Positions 16,757 through 26,262 of a stretch of DNA of 64,000 nucleotides are shown here, piece after piece. The notes beneath the pieces were generated by a model that was not told the origin of the DNA, ran no database searches, and saw only the letters and a program-made list of their open reading frames with translations. The position numbers were made by a program, and so were the translations under genes. The stretch is from CAVVZJ01 sp963752755 (GTDB lineage: Bacteria; Planctomycetota; Planctomycetia; Isosphaerales; Isosphaeraceae). Numbering within the stretch: position 1 is the first letter of the stretch; each line of letters opens with the position of its first letter. The stretch lies in contig CAVVZJ010000004.1 of assembly GCA_963752755.1 (NCBI GenBank), positions 1-64,000 of the forward strand, written 5' to 3'.

Positions 16757-17599
16757 TCAATTCCAGGCGGCGATCTCGCGGCGGGCGACGCGGAGGAGGG
16801 CGGAGACGGGTTCGGTATCGTCGGCGAGGGGGCAGGCGGAGAGGTAGGCCTGGAGGTGGTCAATCGCCTCGCCGGGGCGGTCGGCGTGAAGGCAGGCGAC
16901 GCCGAGATCCCGGCGCTCCAGAGGGTCGCCACCGGTCAGGGCGGCGAGGCGGCGGAGGACCGGGACGGCCGCGAGGAAGTCGCCGTCCCGGAGGTGGATT
17001 GCCTTGAGGTTGTGGAGTATCCGCGCCACGATCGCCGCTGTCGAGCAAGGGGCCAGCGCGGCGTCATCAAGAGCGGGGGTCTGGCCGGTCGCCTCGGCGA
17101 CGCGGCGGACGCAGCCGGCACGGTCGAGAAGCTGGCCGCCGTGGAAGGGATCCACGAAGACAGTGCCGGTCCCCTGGCCGGCGCGGACGATGAAATGACC
17201 GGGCAGGTTCACCCCGCCCATCGCCAGGCCAATCCGGTCGGCAACCGCCAGATAGACGACCGAGAGGCTGATCGGGATGCCCAGGCGGCGGTCAAGCACC
17301 TCGTTGAGGTAACTGTTGCGGGGGTCGTAGTATTCCTCCTCGTTACCCTTGAAACCTTCCTCGACGAAGAGGACCCAGTTGAGCTGCCCGAGGATCTGCC
17401 GGAGCTTCGCCCCGTCGCGGCAGCGGTCCCGTACGCGAGCAGCCAGGGTGTCGAGCCGGGCGACGCAGGAGGGTGGGTCAAGATCGGGGTAGGCGTCACG
17501 CGCGATTTCCAGCGCGATGCGGGTCAGGTCGGGGAATCGCTCCCCGGCCAGCAGTCGGAGGAACTCGGGGCTCTCGGCGAAGGGGGTTCGTCGGGGCAT
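16757..17599 (-). CDS. SirB1 family protein (transglutaminase-like with TPR)
   Basis: A 280-residue protein with the SirB1 pattern: the central transglutaminase-like segment (NSYLNEVLDRRLGIPISLSVVYLAVADRIGL followed by GVNLPGHFIVR, quoted here in parts NSYLNEVLDRRLGIPI and GVNLPGHFIVR) and a C-terminal TPR-like region (LHNLKAIHLRDGDF, LERRDLGVACLHADRPGEA). ATG 17599 is the start of homology; the open frame extends to 17695 without relevant sequence. The family is widespread, and its members are often called regulators of invasion or co-chaperones, but the molecular role is poorly known. It is divergent from the transketolase genes. Confidence 0.85.
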   Translation of the reverse strand: MPRRTPFAESPEFLRLLAGERFPDLTRIALEIARDAYPDLDPPSCVARLDTLAARVRDRCRDGAKLRQILGQLNWVLFVEEGFKGNEEEYYDPRNSYLNEVLDRRLGIPISLSVVYLAVADRIGLAMGGVNLPGHFIVRAGQGTGTVFVDPFHGGQLLDRAGCVRRVAEATGQTPALDDAALAPCSTAAIVARILHNLKAIHLRDGDFLAAVPVLRRLAALTGGDPLERRDLGVACLHADRPGEAIDHLQAYLSACPLADDTEPVSALLRVARREIAAWN

Positions 17600-17908
17600 G
17601 CGGCCAGAGGGGTGGATTGGGTCAGAGTGGGATGGGATTCCTCGTCTGCTCAAGCATACGGGCGGGGGGAAGGGAGGGCAACGGAAGTACGTCACCGGTC
17701 ACTCGGCCGCCGGCACACGGTTCCGGATCGTTCACCCCATGACCCCGGTCGTTGCCCATCCTGTTCCGCTACCCCGTCGCAGCCGTCTTACCCCCTGTCG
17801 CTTCCCCTGACCCGTGACCAAAACGCTACCCCCTTGCCGCCGATGCGGGGTCCTTACTATGTTCGGAGGTCGGACCCGATCCAGGAACGTCAGACGCGAG
17901 GGACCAAC
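17600..17908. other. Divergent promoter region
   Basis: About 310 bp between the divergently transcribed SirB1-like gene and the transketolase N-terminal gene. No gene or clear structural motif was recognised. Confidence 0.5.
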
Positions 17909-18814
17909 GTGGCCGCGAAGCTTGACGAACTGCTGGCCCGAGCAAGGACAATCCGGGAGGACATCCTCCGAAGCACGACCGAGGCCGGCTCGGGACATCC
18001 GAGCAGTTCGCTCTCGGCTGCGGAGGTCATCACGGCGCTCTACTTCGGCGGATTCCTGAAGTACGACCCGAAAAACCCGCACTGGCCCGACCGCGATCGG
18101 TTCATCCTCTCGAAAGGGCATGCCGCGCCGGTGCTGTATGCGGCACTCGCCGAGGCGGGCTACTTCCCGCGCGAGGAACTCTTGACTCTCCGCAAACTCG
18201 GCAGCCCGCTCGAAGGCCATCCGAACATGAAACGACTCAGTGGAGTCGAAGCCTCAACCGGCTCGCTCGGGCAAGGGCTCTCGATCGGCGTCGGGCATGC
18301 ACTGGCGGCGCGGGTGGACAAGAAGGATTATCACGTTTACGTGATGACCGGCGACGGCGAACTGGATGAGGGCCAGAACTGGGAGGCGGCCGCCTCGGCA
18401 GCGAAGTACGGGCTGGATCACCTGACCTGTATCGTCGATCGCAACCACTACCAGCAGACCGGCGCCGCCGAGGAGGTCCTGAACATGGACCCGATCGACG
18501 GTAAGTTCACCGCGTTCGGCTGGCAGACGTTCACGATCAACGGCAACGACATGGGGGAGGTCGTCACGGCTCTAGAACGGGCTCGAGCGGTCAAGGGAAG
18601 GCCGACGTGCATCGTCTCCTTGACGCACAAGGGGCAGGGCATTCTCCCCTTGCTGGAGAAGCTCGGTGACGTCAATTTTCACGGCAAACCCATTCCCGAG
18701 AAGTACCTGGACGAGGCACTGGCGGAGGTTCAAGGGCAGGGGGCGACACCGACCGGGGCTCTCCAATCGCCGGCTGGGGCACCGGATACGCCGAAGTCGG
18801 GAAAGGGAAGCTGA
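17909..18814 (+). CDS. Transketolase N-terminal subunit
   Basis: A 301-residue protein equal to the thiamine-diphosphate-binding half of transketolase. It shows the substrate and cofactor region AGSGHPSSSLSAAEVI, the block RDRFILSKGHAAPVLYAAL, GSLGQGLSIGVGHALA, and the TPP-binding stretch GDGELDEGQNWEA through VDRNHYQQTG. The GTG at 17909 is chosen because homology begins directly behind it. The C-terminal half is encoded 190 bp downstream on the same strand, so the pair forms a split transketolase, moving two-carbon units in the pentose phosphate pathway or a related route. Confidence 0.92.
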   Translation: MAAKLDELLARARTIREDILRSTTEAGSGHPSSSLSAAEVITALYFGGFLKYDPKNPHWPDRDRFILSKGHAAPVLYAALAEAGYFPREELLTLRKLGSPLEGHPNMKRLSGVEASTGSLGQGLSIGVGHALAARVDKKDYHVYVMTGDGELDEGQNWEAAASAAKYGLDHLTCIVDRNHYQQTGAAEEVLNMDPIDGKFTAFGWQTFTINGNDMGEVVTALERARAVKGRPTCIVSLTHKGQGILPLLEKLGDVNFHGKPIPEKYLDEALAEVQGQGATPTGALQSPAGAPDTPKSGKGS

Positions 18815-19004
18815 GCTGAGGGCGATTCTCCTTGACCCGAGGGCAAGGTAAGTCGGGTCGATTGCGAATTCTTTTGAGTGGCAATCTCATGGTTTGCATC
18901 GACGAGCGGACGGGCGCGGTGATCTCCGAGGGGTCCGCCCCCCGTTGAGTTCCCGGTTCGTTGGGTGATCGTCGCAAAACCTCACGACGAGAGGATACAC
19001 GAAG

Positions 19005-19991
19005 ATGGCGGGTGCGTCGTCGGCGCTGGAGTCGAAGCGGGAGATGGGCAAGGCCACGCGCGACGCGTTCGGCCGTGCGCTGGAGGCTCTGGGGGCCGAG
19101 CACCCGGAGATCGTTGTGGTGGACGGTGACGTCGGCAACTCGACGCGGACCGAGTGGTTTGGCAAGAAGTACCCCGAGCGGTTCTTCAACATCGGGATCG
19201 CCGAGAGCAACCTCGTGGGGGTTGCTGGTGGACTGGCCTCATGCGGCAAGACGCCCGTGATCGCCAGCTTCGCGGCGTTCATCATGTGCAATGCCTTCGA
19301 CCAGTTGCGGATGGCGGTGGCCTATCCCGGCTTGAACGTCAAGGTTGTCGGCAGCCACGCCGGGATCTCGATCGGCGAGGACGGTGCCTCCCAGATGGGG
19401 ATCGAGGACGTGGCCCTGGCGTGCGCCCTACCGGGCTTTGTCGTGATCGTGCCGGCCGACGAACCAGCGGCCCGCGCGGCGACCAAGGCGATGATCGAGC
19501 ATCAGGGGCCGGTTTATCTCCGGGTCGGTCGGCCCGATGTTCCAAAGGTTTACACCCAGGGGGAGCCTGGCTTCACCATCGGCAAGGCAAACACGCTCCG
19601 CGATGGCCAGGACGTGACGATCGTGGCCAACGGCCTGATGGTCGCCTCGGCGCTCGATGCCGCCGAGACCCTGGCGGGCGAGGGGATCGAGGCGCGCGTG
19701 CTGGACATGCACACAGTCAAGCCACTGGACCACGACGCCCTGCTCTCCGCGGCGGAGCAGACCGGGGCGCTGGTCGTGGCCGAGGAGCACCTGGCACACG
19801 GCGGTCTGGGGAGCGTCGTGGCGATGGCTGTGGCCGGGTCACGCCCGGTGCCGATTCGGTACGTCAACCTCGGAGACACCTACGGCGAGAGCGGGACGCC
19901 CGAGGGTTTGCTTGAGAAATACGGCCTGACCGCCGATCGAGTCGCCCAGTCGGCCCGGGAAGCCGTGGCGGCGAAGAAGGCGAAGCCCTGA
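19005..19991 (+). CDS. Transketolase C-terminal subunit
   Basis: A 328-residue protein with the pyrimidine-binding and C-terminal domains of transketolase. Motifs include VVVDGDVGNSTRTEWF, RFFNIGIAESNLVGVAGGLA (with the conserved catalytic glutamate), SFAAFIMCNAFDQLRM, GSHAGISIGEDGASQMGIED written here as GSHAGISIGEDGAS, and the C-terminal VVAEEHLAHGGLGS. It works with the N-terminal subunit just upstream. ATG 19005 follows GAGAGGATACACGAAG, a plausible ribosome-binding site. Confidence 0.92.
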   Translation: MAGASSALESKREMGKATRDAFGRALEALGAEHPEIVVVDGDVGNSTRTEWFGKKYPERFFNIGIAESNLVGVAGGLASCGKTPVIASFAAFIMCNAFDQLRMAVAYPGLNVKVVGSHAGISIGEDGASQMGIEDVALACALPGFVVIVPADEPAARAATKAMIEHQGPVYLRVGRPDVPKVYTQGEPGFTIGKANTLRDGQDVTIVANGLMVASALDAAETLAGEGIEARVLDMHTVKPLDHDALLSAAEQTGALVVAEEHLAHGGLGSVVAMAVAGSRPVPIRYVNLGDTYGESGTPEGLLEKYGLTADRVAQSAREAVAAKKAKP

Positions 19992-20705
19992 ACGGAGCGC
20001 CGGGACGCGAATGTCCCTTCTCAGCCACGCTCGTGACTCTTCTCAAACCCGACGTCCTCCAAGACGCGACGCCAGCGATCCGTGGCGGCCACTTGCTGAT
20101 CCTCTGTTCGGGCGGCACGGGAGTGGGGTTGTCAGAAGTAACAGCAATGAAGAAATTCGGATCTTCAAGAGTAAACGCTTGACAGGGCACGGCAATTGCA
20201 TGCTGGCGATCGGCCCCTGCGGTGGGTTCCCGTGGCTCACGCCTGAGGGAGTCAGGCGCGAGTCTCGGGTGCGATCGCAGGCAAGGGCGGCCGCGTCGCG
20301 GGACGGGGCGTCGCGACCATCCGTTCCCCGCCCGTGAACGGTCGGGATCAGCCTCGTGTGAGGCGGATCGCAAGGAGAGACCAAAAACTCGCCTGGCCAG
20401 GAGGCTCGCTGGGCCGTCAAGCGGCCACAGGACGACTCCACCGCGGTCCTGTGAGAGCGGGGCAGGCGGTCCGTTAAACCGAGGGCGTACCGGAGCTTTT
20501 TCTCGGGTTCGTCCTGAACGAAAGTTGGCCCGGAGCGGCCGTCGGGCCACGATCTTTGTGGCCCGACGGTCGACGAACCGACGATTCTCTGCCGAGTCGG
20601 CCTGTTACTTGCTAGAGATGCCAACGTCCTCCAGTCCCGAGCGGAGGTGGTCGGGCACCTGGGTATCGCATCGCATGGCGTCGTATCACGAAGGTGAGAC
20701 CGGTC
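19992..20705. other. Gene-poor region before the TPR gene
   Basis: About 715 bp with no supported gene. It contains one strong hairpin at 20539-20569, listed separately. Frames crossing the region are basic and low in recognisable features. Confidence 0.5.
20539..20569. promoter_or_regulatory. Strong hairpin upstream of TPR gene
   Basis: CCGTCGGGCCAC at 20539-20550 pairs perfectly with GTGGCCCGACGG at 20558-20569 over a seven-base loop. It lies about 140 bp before the start of the TPR gene. No T-run follows, so it could be a leader structure, a terminator of weak type, or an isolated palindrome. Confidence 0.55.
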
Positions 20706-23700
20706 ATGGTCCGAATAAACGGGAAAGTGTTCGCGCTACTCGTTGGGGGCGCGGCCGTCGCTGGCGTGGCCGTGCATTTGGTGCACGGTTTCCAGGTCCG
20801 TCGAAATGCGGACGCATTCGTTCGCGCGGCCGATCGAGCCGAGCGCGCTGCCGATGAGGCCCAGCGTGCGGCCGATCAGGCGAAGTTGGAGGGGGATGAA
20901 GCGTCCGTCGCTGAGAACAAGGCCAAGGTCGCCGAGAACAAGGTGAATCTGGTTGATTATCTGGAACGCTACCTTCAGTTACGGAAGGAAGACAGTCCAG
21001 AGAATAGCGAGGTGCTACGCCGCTACGCCCGTAATCTGGAGGACGTGGCGTTCACGAGATCGGCGAAGGCGCGGGTGGCCTCCTTGTATGAGCAATTCCT
21101 TCGCCGTGAACCGAAACATCCGCAAGCTCAAGAGTTGCGGCGCCGTCTGGTCAATCTACAGATCGACCAGTTGAACGAATGGTCCTCGGCGGCGCGGAAC
21201 CTCGACGTCCTGCTCGCCAAGGCGCCCAACGACGCGGTATTGAAGCGGCTCCGCGGCCGCTGTGCCGAGAATGGCGTGCCACTCTCCGACCCCGAGGAGC
21301 AGTCCAACAACTCTCGGCTGTCCCTGAACCAGGCCTACCAGGATGCGCGGAAGCTGTATCGGGAGTCGATTGAACTGGTGCCCGAGGAGATCGAAACCTA
21401 CTCCCTGCTCGCCCATCTACTCCATCGTCGCGAGGTCGCGGAGCCTGATGAGGCCGACGAGGTCATGAAGGAACTGATCGAGAGAAACCCGAACTCGGCC
21501 GAGGCCTACCTCGAACGCGGTCTCTACCGTTACCGCTACGGTCTCGACGACGCCTGGGACGACCTCGAAGTGGCTCTCCAGAAGGCGCCGAAGAATGTGG
21601 ACGTGCTCATCAACTGCGCCCAAGAGGCACGCGGGGATGCGATTGAGGTGGTTCACGACCATCTCGAGCGTGCGCTTGAGGGAGAATACGATCTGGGTCA
21701 GAAACGACACCTCTACGTCGCCCTAGCGGACCTGGAGTTGCGGGCAGGTCAGAACGAGCGCGTCCTGAAGACACTCCGACGAGGAAACCAGGAGTTGGGG
21801 GCGTCACAGCATGGTGATCTCGATCCGGAATTGACCACTCGCCTGGCGGCGCTCCTACTGAATCTGGGACGGGTGGAGGAAGCCTGGCCCCTGGTCAAGA
21901 GCTATCGCCAACTGGTCGGGCGGGTCCCCATGGTACTCTATCTTGAAGGCCTGCATACACTGAAGAGCTTGCAGGCGCAGAGGGCCGACCGGTACGCGGA
22001 TGCGATCAGTCCCGACCGATTCTCGGTTGCGATCAAGAAGCTTAATGCGATCCGACCGAAAAGTCTCGGGCCGTGGGCGCTCCAGCTCTACTACAGCCTG
22101 GGGGAAGCATATGCGGCAGCCGGACAGTACGAGGAGGCGCTCGACGCCTACCAGCAAGCGAGCCGCGAATCACCTGCCTGGCCCGCGCCCCGATGGGCGA
22201 TCGCCCGGTTACTCGTGAATCATCTGAGAGAAGTGAACCCGGATCGGCAACCCGAGGCCCTGCTCCAGACAGTCTATAAGCAGGCAAAGGAGATCACTCC
22301 CAGGGCTCAGGAGCGATTTGACCTGCTCGCCCTGGCAAGAATCCACGACGTCGAGTTGAAGGACGAGGATCTCGGCGCGGCCGGGATCATCGAGGTGGCG
22401 GGGATACTGCTTGAAGAGTCCCGCGCTGCGAAGGCGATTGACGCCCTGAAGCCGACGGGTCCCGATGAGCAGAAGCCGATGACAGCCGACGCGCTGAAGC
22501 AGAAGGCACTCGATGCGCTGAAATCCGGCCTCGATGGGGTATCCGACGAGGAACGTCCTGCCCTCTGGGCGGCGATCGGACAGTTCCACCTCTCCGAGAT
22601 CGATCTGGCCGCGGCCCAGGAGAGCTACGAGCGTTGGAGCCAGCAGTTTCCTCAAGATCCGCGGCCGGTCCTCAGTCTGCTCGATCTGGCTCTCCAGTCA
22701 GGCGACCGGAGCCAGGCCGAGGAGCAACTTCAGCGACTCCAAGAACTCGACGGAAACGGCAACGCATCGCAAGTCGTCGGACTACTCGCCAAGGCGCGGA
22801 TCGCCCTCGATGAGCGACTCGCCCCCGATGGCGAGCAGCCAAATCACTCTCAGCGACTGGAACAGGCCGACAGTCTGATCGCGAATTTTCTCCAGCGCGC
22901 TCCGGACCGATCCGACGGCTATCTCTTGCTCGGCCAACTCCGAAAGCAGCAGGGTCGCATCGAGGAAGCTGCTGCGGCTGAGGTCGAGGCTCTCAAACGC
23001 GGAGCGGGCGAGACGGCTCTTCGGGCCCTGAACGACCTGCTCGAGGAGCAGTGGCGTCGGGGCGATAAGGAGCAGGTTGCTCAACTGGTGCGAACGGTTG
23101 TCGAAGTCGTCCCGGAAAACCTCGACGCGCAAATCTGGGGGGCCCAGGTATTCACCTACCTCGGCCGACTGGACGAATCCGAGCGGGTTCTTCTGGACCT
23201 GACGCATCGCCAATCCGGAGCGATCGAGGCGTGGCTGGCCTTGTTGAAGTTGCGACTGGTTCAAGATCGTCCGAGCGACGCCGAAGCTGTCATCGATCAG
23301 ATTCGCAAGAATGTGGAATCCGACAAACCGTCTCTGCTGCTTGCCCGGTGCTACCGCCTGGTGGGCGACCGGGAGAAGGTCGAGGAACTGTTCCGCGAGT
23401 CCGTAAAGCTCTGGCCCGACGACGCGAGCATCCGGTGCGAGGCGGCCGCGTATTTCGTCCAGACCGAGCAGGACGAGCAGGCGATCGCGTTACTCAAGGA
23501 CGACTTCGATCCTGAGGCCATTGCACTGCATGCCGCCCTTCTGATCAAGAACGAACGACCCGCGGAGGCTGTCTCCGACGTGGAGCGTCTCGAAACGCTG
23601 GAGCCGGACGCGCTGCGGCCGGCCGTTCTTCGCGCCCGGCTCCTCCACGCCCAGAACCAGCCTGAAGAAGCGGCCCGGCTGCTCGGTAAGGCCCTCAAGG

Positions 23701-24497
23701 GCCTGGACCGATCGACTCCCGACGGCGCGACGATCGGCCCTGAGTTGGTGAAAACGCTGGCCGGACTCAATGTGCCTGAGCAGACGGCAGAAGCGGCCTA
23801 TCGGATCGCCGACCTCTGGCCTCAAGAGGCGGCGTCGCTCGTTCCGATCCTGGCGACTCCGGAGATGCTCGACAAGGCTCTGCCATTCTGCGAGCGGATT
23901 GCCAAGCTGGGTGAGACCCGGGCGGCCGCGCTTCAGGCGGCGGGACTGGCCCGGGGCACGAAGGACCAGGGGACACTCGATCGGATCGACCGAATCGTCG
24001 CGTTGGCCCTCGAGGAATCGCCTGGTAATGCTGATCTCTTGATCGCGCGTAGCTACGTACGGCACAACCAGGCTCGCTATCAGTCTGAGGTCGAGGATCT
24101 CCAGGCCGCGTGGGAGGGCCACCCTCGAGACTACCTATTTCTGAACAACCTCGCCTGGACTCTCTCCGAACATCTTGGCCAGCACGACAAGGCTCTCCAG
24201 GTCATTGACAAGGCGATCGCCAGGAACGGCCCCTTGCCCGGGATCTTGGATACCAAGGGAGTTATCCTCCTGCGGCTCAATCGGACCTCAGAGGCAGCGC
24301 AGACTCTCCAACAGGCGATTGATCGTGGTCCTAGCGGCGTGCGCTACTACCATCTGGCTCAGGCCTTTCTCGCCGAGGGCCAGAAGGAACGCTACCGCCA
24401 GATGCTAACCCAGGCCGTCGATCACGGATTGAGCCTCGATCGTCTCGAGCCTGAAGACCGTCGCATGGCGGAAGAACTGGCCGGCAGTCGGCCGTAG
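20706..24497 (+). CDS. Very large membrane-anchored TPR protein
   Basis: A 1263-residue protein. Residues 5-25 form a signal-anchor (VFALLVGGAAVAGVAVHLV), followed by an alanine/glutamate-rich coiled-coil-like stretch (DRAERAADEAQRAADQAKLEG) and then TPR and TPR-like helical repeats to the end (for example GEAYAAAGQYEEALDAYQQA, LGQLRKQQGRIEEAAAAE, LAQAFLAEGQKERYRQML). It should stand in the periplasm or paryphoplasm. Its closest functional analogue may be the TPR scaffolds of exosortase/exopolysaccharide loci (PrsT-like), since the exosortase gene is 1.8 kb downstream, but that link is inferred. The frame is fully intact. ATG 20706 follows GAAGGTGAGACC. Confidence 0.85.
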   Translation: MVRINGKVFALLVGGAAVAGVAVHLVHGFQVRRNADAFVRAADRAERAADEAQRAADQAKLEGDEASVAENKAKVAENKVNLVDYLERYLQLRKEDSPENSEVLRRYARNLEDVAFTRSAKARVASLYEQFLRREPKHPQAQELRRRLVNLQIDQLNEWSSAARNLDVLLAKAPNDAVLKRLRGRCAENGVPLSDPEEQSNNSRLSLNQAYQDARKLYRESIELVPEEIETYSLLAHLLHRREVAEPDEADEVMKELIERNPNSAEAYLERGLYRYRYGLDDAWDDLEVALQKAPKNVDVLINCAQEARGDAIEVVHDHLERALEGEYDLGQKRHLYVALADLELRAGQNERVLKTLRRGNQELGASQHGDLDPELTTRLAALLLNLGRVEEAWPLVKSYRQLVGRVPMVLYLEGLHTLKSLQAQRADRYADAISPDRFSVAIKKLNAIRPKSLGPWALQLYYSLGEAYAAAGQYEEALDAYQQASRESPAWPAPRWAIARLLVNHLREVNPDRQPEALLQTVYKQAKEITPRAQERFDLLALARIHDVELKDEDLGAAGIIEVAGILLEESRAAKAIDALKPTGPDEQKPMTADALKQKALDALKSGLDGVSDEERPALWAAIGQFHLSEIDLAAAQESYERWSQQFPQDPRPVLSLLDLALQSGDRSQAEEQLQRLQELDGNGNASQVVGLLAKARIALDERLAPDGEQPNHSQRLEQADSLIANFLQRAPDRSDGYLLLGQLRKQQGRIEEAAAAEVEALKRGAGETALRALNDLLEEQWRRGDKEQVAQLVRTVVEVVPENLDAQIWGAQVFTYLGRLDESERVLLDLTHRQSGAIEAWLALLKLRLVQDRPSDAEAVIDQIRKNVESDKPSLLLARCYRLVGDREKVEELFRESVKLWPDDASIRCEAAAYFVQTEQDEQAIALLKDDFDPEAIALHAALLIKNERPAEAVSDVERLETLEPDALRPAVLRARLLHAQNQPEEAARLLGKALKGLDRSTPDGATIGPELVKTLAGLNVPEQTAEAAYRIADLWPQEAASLVPILATPEMLDKALPFCERIAKLGETRAAALQAAGLARGTKDQGTLDRIDRIVALALEESPGNADLLIARSYVRHNQARYQSEVEDLQAAWEGHPRDYLFLNNLAWTLSEHLGQHDKALQVIDKAIARNGPLPGILDTKGVILLRLNRTSEAAQTLQQAIDRGPSGVRYYHLAQAFLAEGQKERYRQMLTQAVDHGLSLDRLEPEDRRMAEELAGSRP

Positions 24498-24621
24498 TGG
24501 ACCCCCGTCTGTAGGAATTCCTGGCGGTCCGGTTGGTCGGACCGGACTCAAACGTTGCGCTACGACTGCGAGAGGCGAATGTAGCGGCAGGTCGAGCCCC
24601 GGCTGACGTCGCTCGCCTGCC

Positions 24622-25650
24622 TTACGCGGACTCTTTGCGAGCGAGGATTTCGAGGTTGAATGGCAATCCAAGGGTCCGACTCCGGACCCTGACCTGGAAC
24701 AGCTCACAGCCTGACGGTCGGAGAGAGCGGGCGACGCTACGGGCCGTGGCGAAGGAGCGGCCACCAATGATCCGGCCGCGGGGATGGGGTTGTCGGCCGG
24801 TCAGGTGGAGTCGAACTCCGAGGGCCAAGCCACGAAGGCCGCCGAGAACTGGACGCCAGTGTCGAGAATGGCTGATGGTGTCCAGGTCGTATCCAGGGCC
24901 TTCGACACGAACGTAAAGTACACCACCGGGGGCCAGCACGCGTGCCATCTCCCGGAGCGCGGTCGGTTGGTGCATGTAATTCAGAGCGACCCGGCAAAGG
25001 ACGTTGCTGAAGTGACCGTCGGGAAAGGGCAGGTTATGCGCGGAGGCCCGCACCAGGCGAAGTTCGCGACCGTCGGAGTCGTTGAGCCGAAGGCCGAGCA
25101 TCAAAGCTGCGAGGTCCACGTCGATTCCGACCCGCTCGGTGGGCTGAAAGTCGTCGAGTAGGTCAAGAGTCTGGCCAGCGCCGCAACCGACGTCGAGTAC
25201 GCGTGCGCCGGCACCGAGGCCGGCCGGCTCGATGATCTCGTCAAGCCAGTCGCCGGTACGTTGGCATCGCGACTCCTCCAGATGGTAGGCCAGCCGGGCA
25301 CCGAGGGGGGTGGGTTGGTTTTGTGCATCGAGAATCGCACGATTCCGCAACTCGTCACCGATCGCGGAGGTGATGCCTCCAGGATCGCTCGCCCAAGTCA
25401 CGAGCGCCTTGAGAGATTCGTCGGGCCAATCCAGGAGGTCCTCACAAGGAGCATCGCTGCTGAGGAAGTCTGGAAGCCGGCCGCCGTGGAGCGTGGCGGT
25501 TTGGCCGCAATGGTCGCACTGGCTGATTGGCTCCGCCCATCTCCAGGGTCGCAGACACGACGGGCAGTTCAGCCCGTTTGCCAGTGAGTCGGTGGCCGGA
25601 CTCAGGCCGGCAGACGTGGGTGGTGTACCGGGATTGGTCATAGCGCGCAT
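24622..25650 (-). CDS. SAM-dependent methyltransferase with N-terminal zinc ribbon
   Basis: A 342-residue protein. The N-terminus has a cysteine pattern CPSC and CDHC (residues about 28-50) suggesting a zinc ribbon like that of Trm112-type or YcaR-like segments. The class I methyltransferase domain follows with motif I VLDVGCGAGQTLDLL, acidic loop VGIDVDL, and the late motif LREMARVLAPGGVLYVRVEGP. The substrate is unknown; its place beside the exopolysaccharide locus suggests sugar or lipid modification. ATG 25650 is chosen because GGAGGAA lies ten bases upstream; ATG 25641 is an alternative. Confidence 0.85.
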   Translation of the reverse strand: MRAMTNPGTPPTSAGLSPATDSLANGLNCPSCLRPWRWAEPISQCDHCGQTATLHGGRLPDFLSSDAPCEDLLDWPDESLKALVTWASDPGGITSAIGDELRNRAILDAQNQPTPLGARLAYHLEESRCQRTGDWLDEIIEPAGLGAGARVLDVGCGAGQTLDLLDDFQPTERVGIDVDLAALMLGLRLNDSDGRELRLVRASAHNLPFPDGHFSNVLCRVALNYMHQPTALREMARVLAPGGVLYVRVEGPGYDLDTISHSRHWRPVLGGLRGLALGVRLHLTGRQPHPRGRIIGGRSFATARSVARSLRPSGCELFQVRVRSRTLGLPFNLEILARKESA

Positions 25651-26262
25651 CAGGCATTTCCTCCGAGCACCGCGGCTCATGCAAATCGCCTGCCCTTCGA
25701 AGTTTGGGAGGAAAGAAGGGACGGTCGAGCCAGGGAGTCGTGAGTGAGTTGCTGGTTGCGTACCCCGGCGATGGGAAGGGTGATTCGCAACGGCAGAACT
25801 CAGCCTGCTCAGCAACTCCATCTCACTTCGATCCGCGGATTCTCGGATATGAGTTGCCGTGGAGACCTGATCTCGCTCTTCCCCGGAATCGGATCGTCTC
25901 GGATGCTTGACGTCACGATCGTGTCCGGCTGATAGGAAAAGAACGGTTTGGCTCTCCCTCTGTGGCATCGGGTTCGCATACGCCCCGTCCGCCGTCGCGG
26001 TGCATGAATGCCCGCGCTGTCGGCTTTTGGTCGCCATCACGATCGAAGGAACAAGCTCCCACTTGGCTGAACTCCCTGGTCGTCGAAGAGTCGCGACGCC
26101 ATCGCGACCCTCGCTGCCACGCCACCGGCGCCCCGACCCGGAAAGCGGTCGAGGTTGACCCGGTGAGCGGACGAGCCCCGGGCAGCATCGTGGCCCCTTG
26201 AATCGGGCTTCCCTCCTCGCGATCTAGTACGGACCTCAACCGCCAACCGAGTCAGCGTCAAC
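25651..26262. other. Divergent region upstream of the exosortase locus
   Basis: About 610 bp between the divergently transcribed methyltransferase and exosortase genes. It should hold the promoter of the large plus-strand polysaccharide operon. I recognise no coding sequence or clear operator. Confidence 0.5.
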
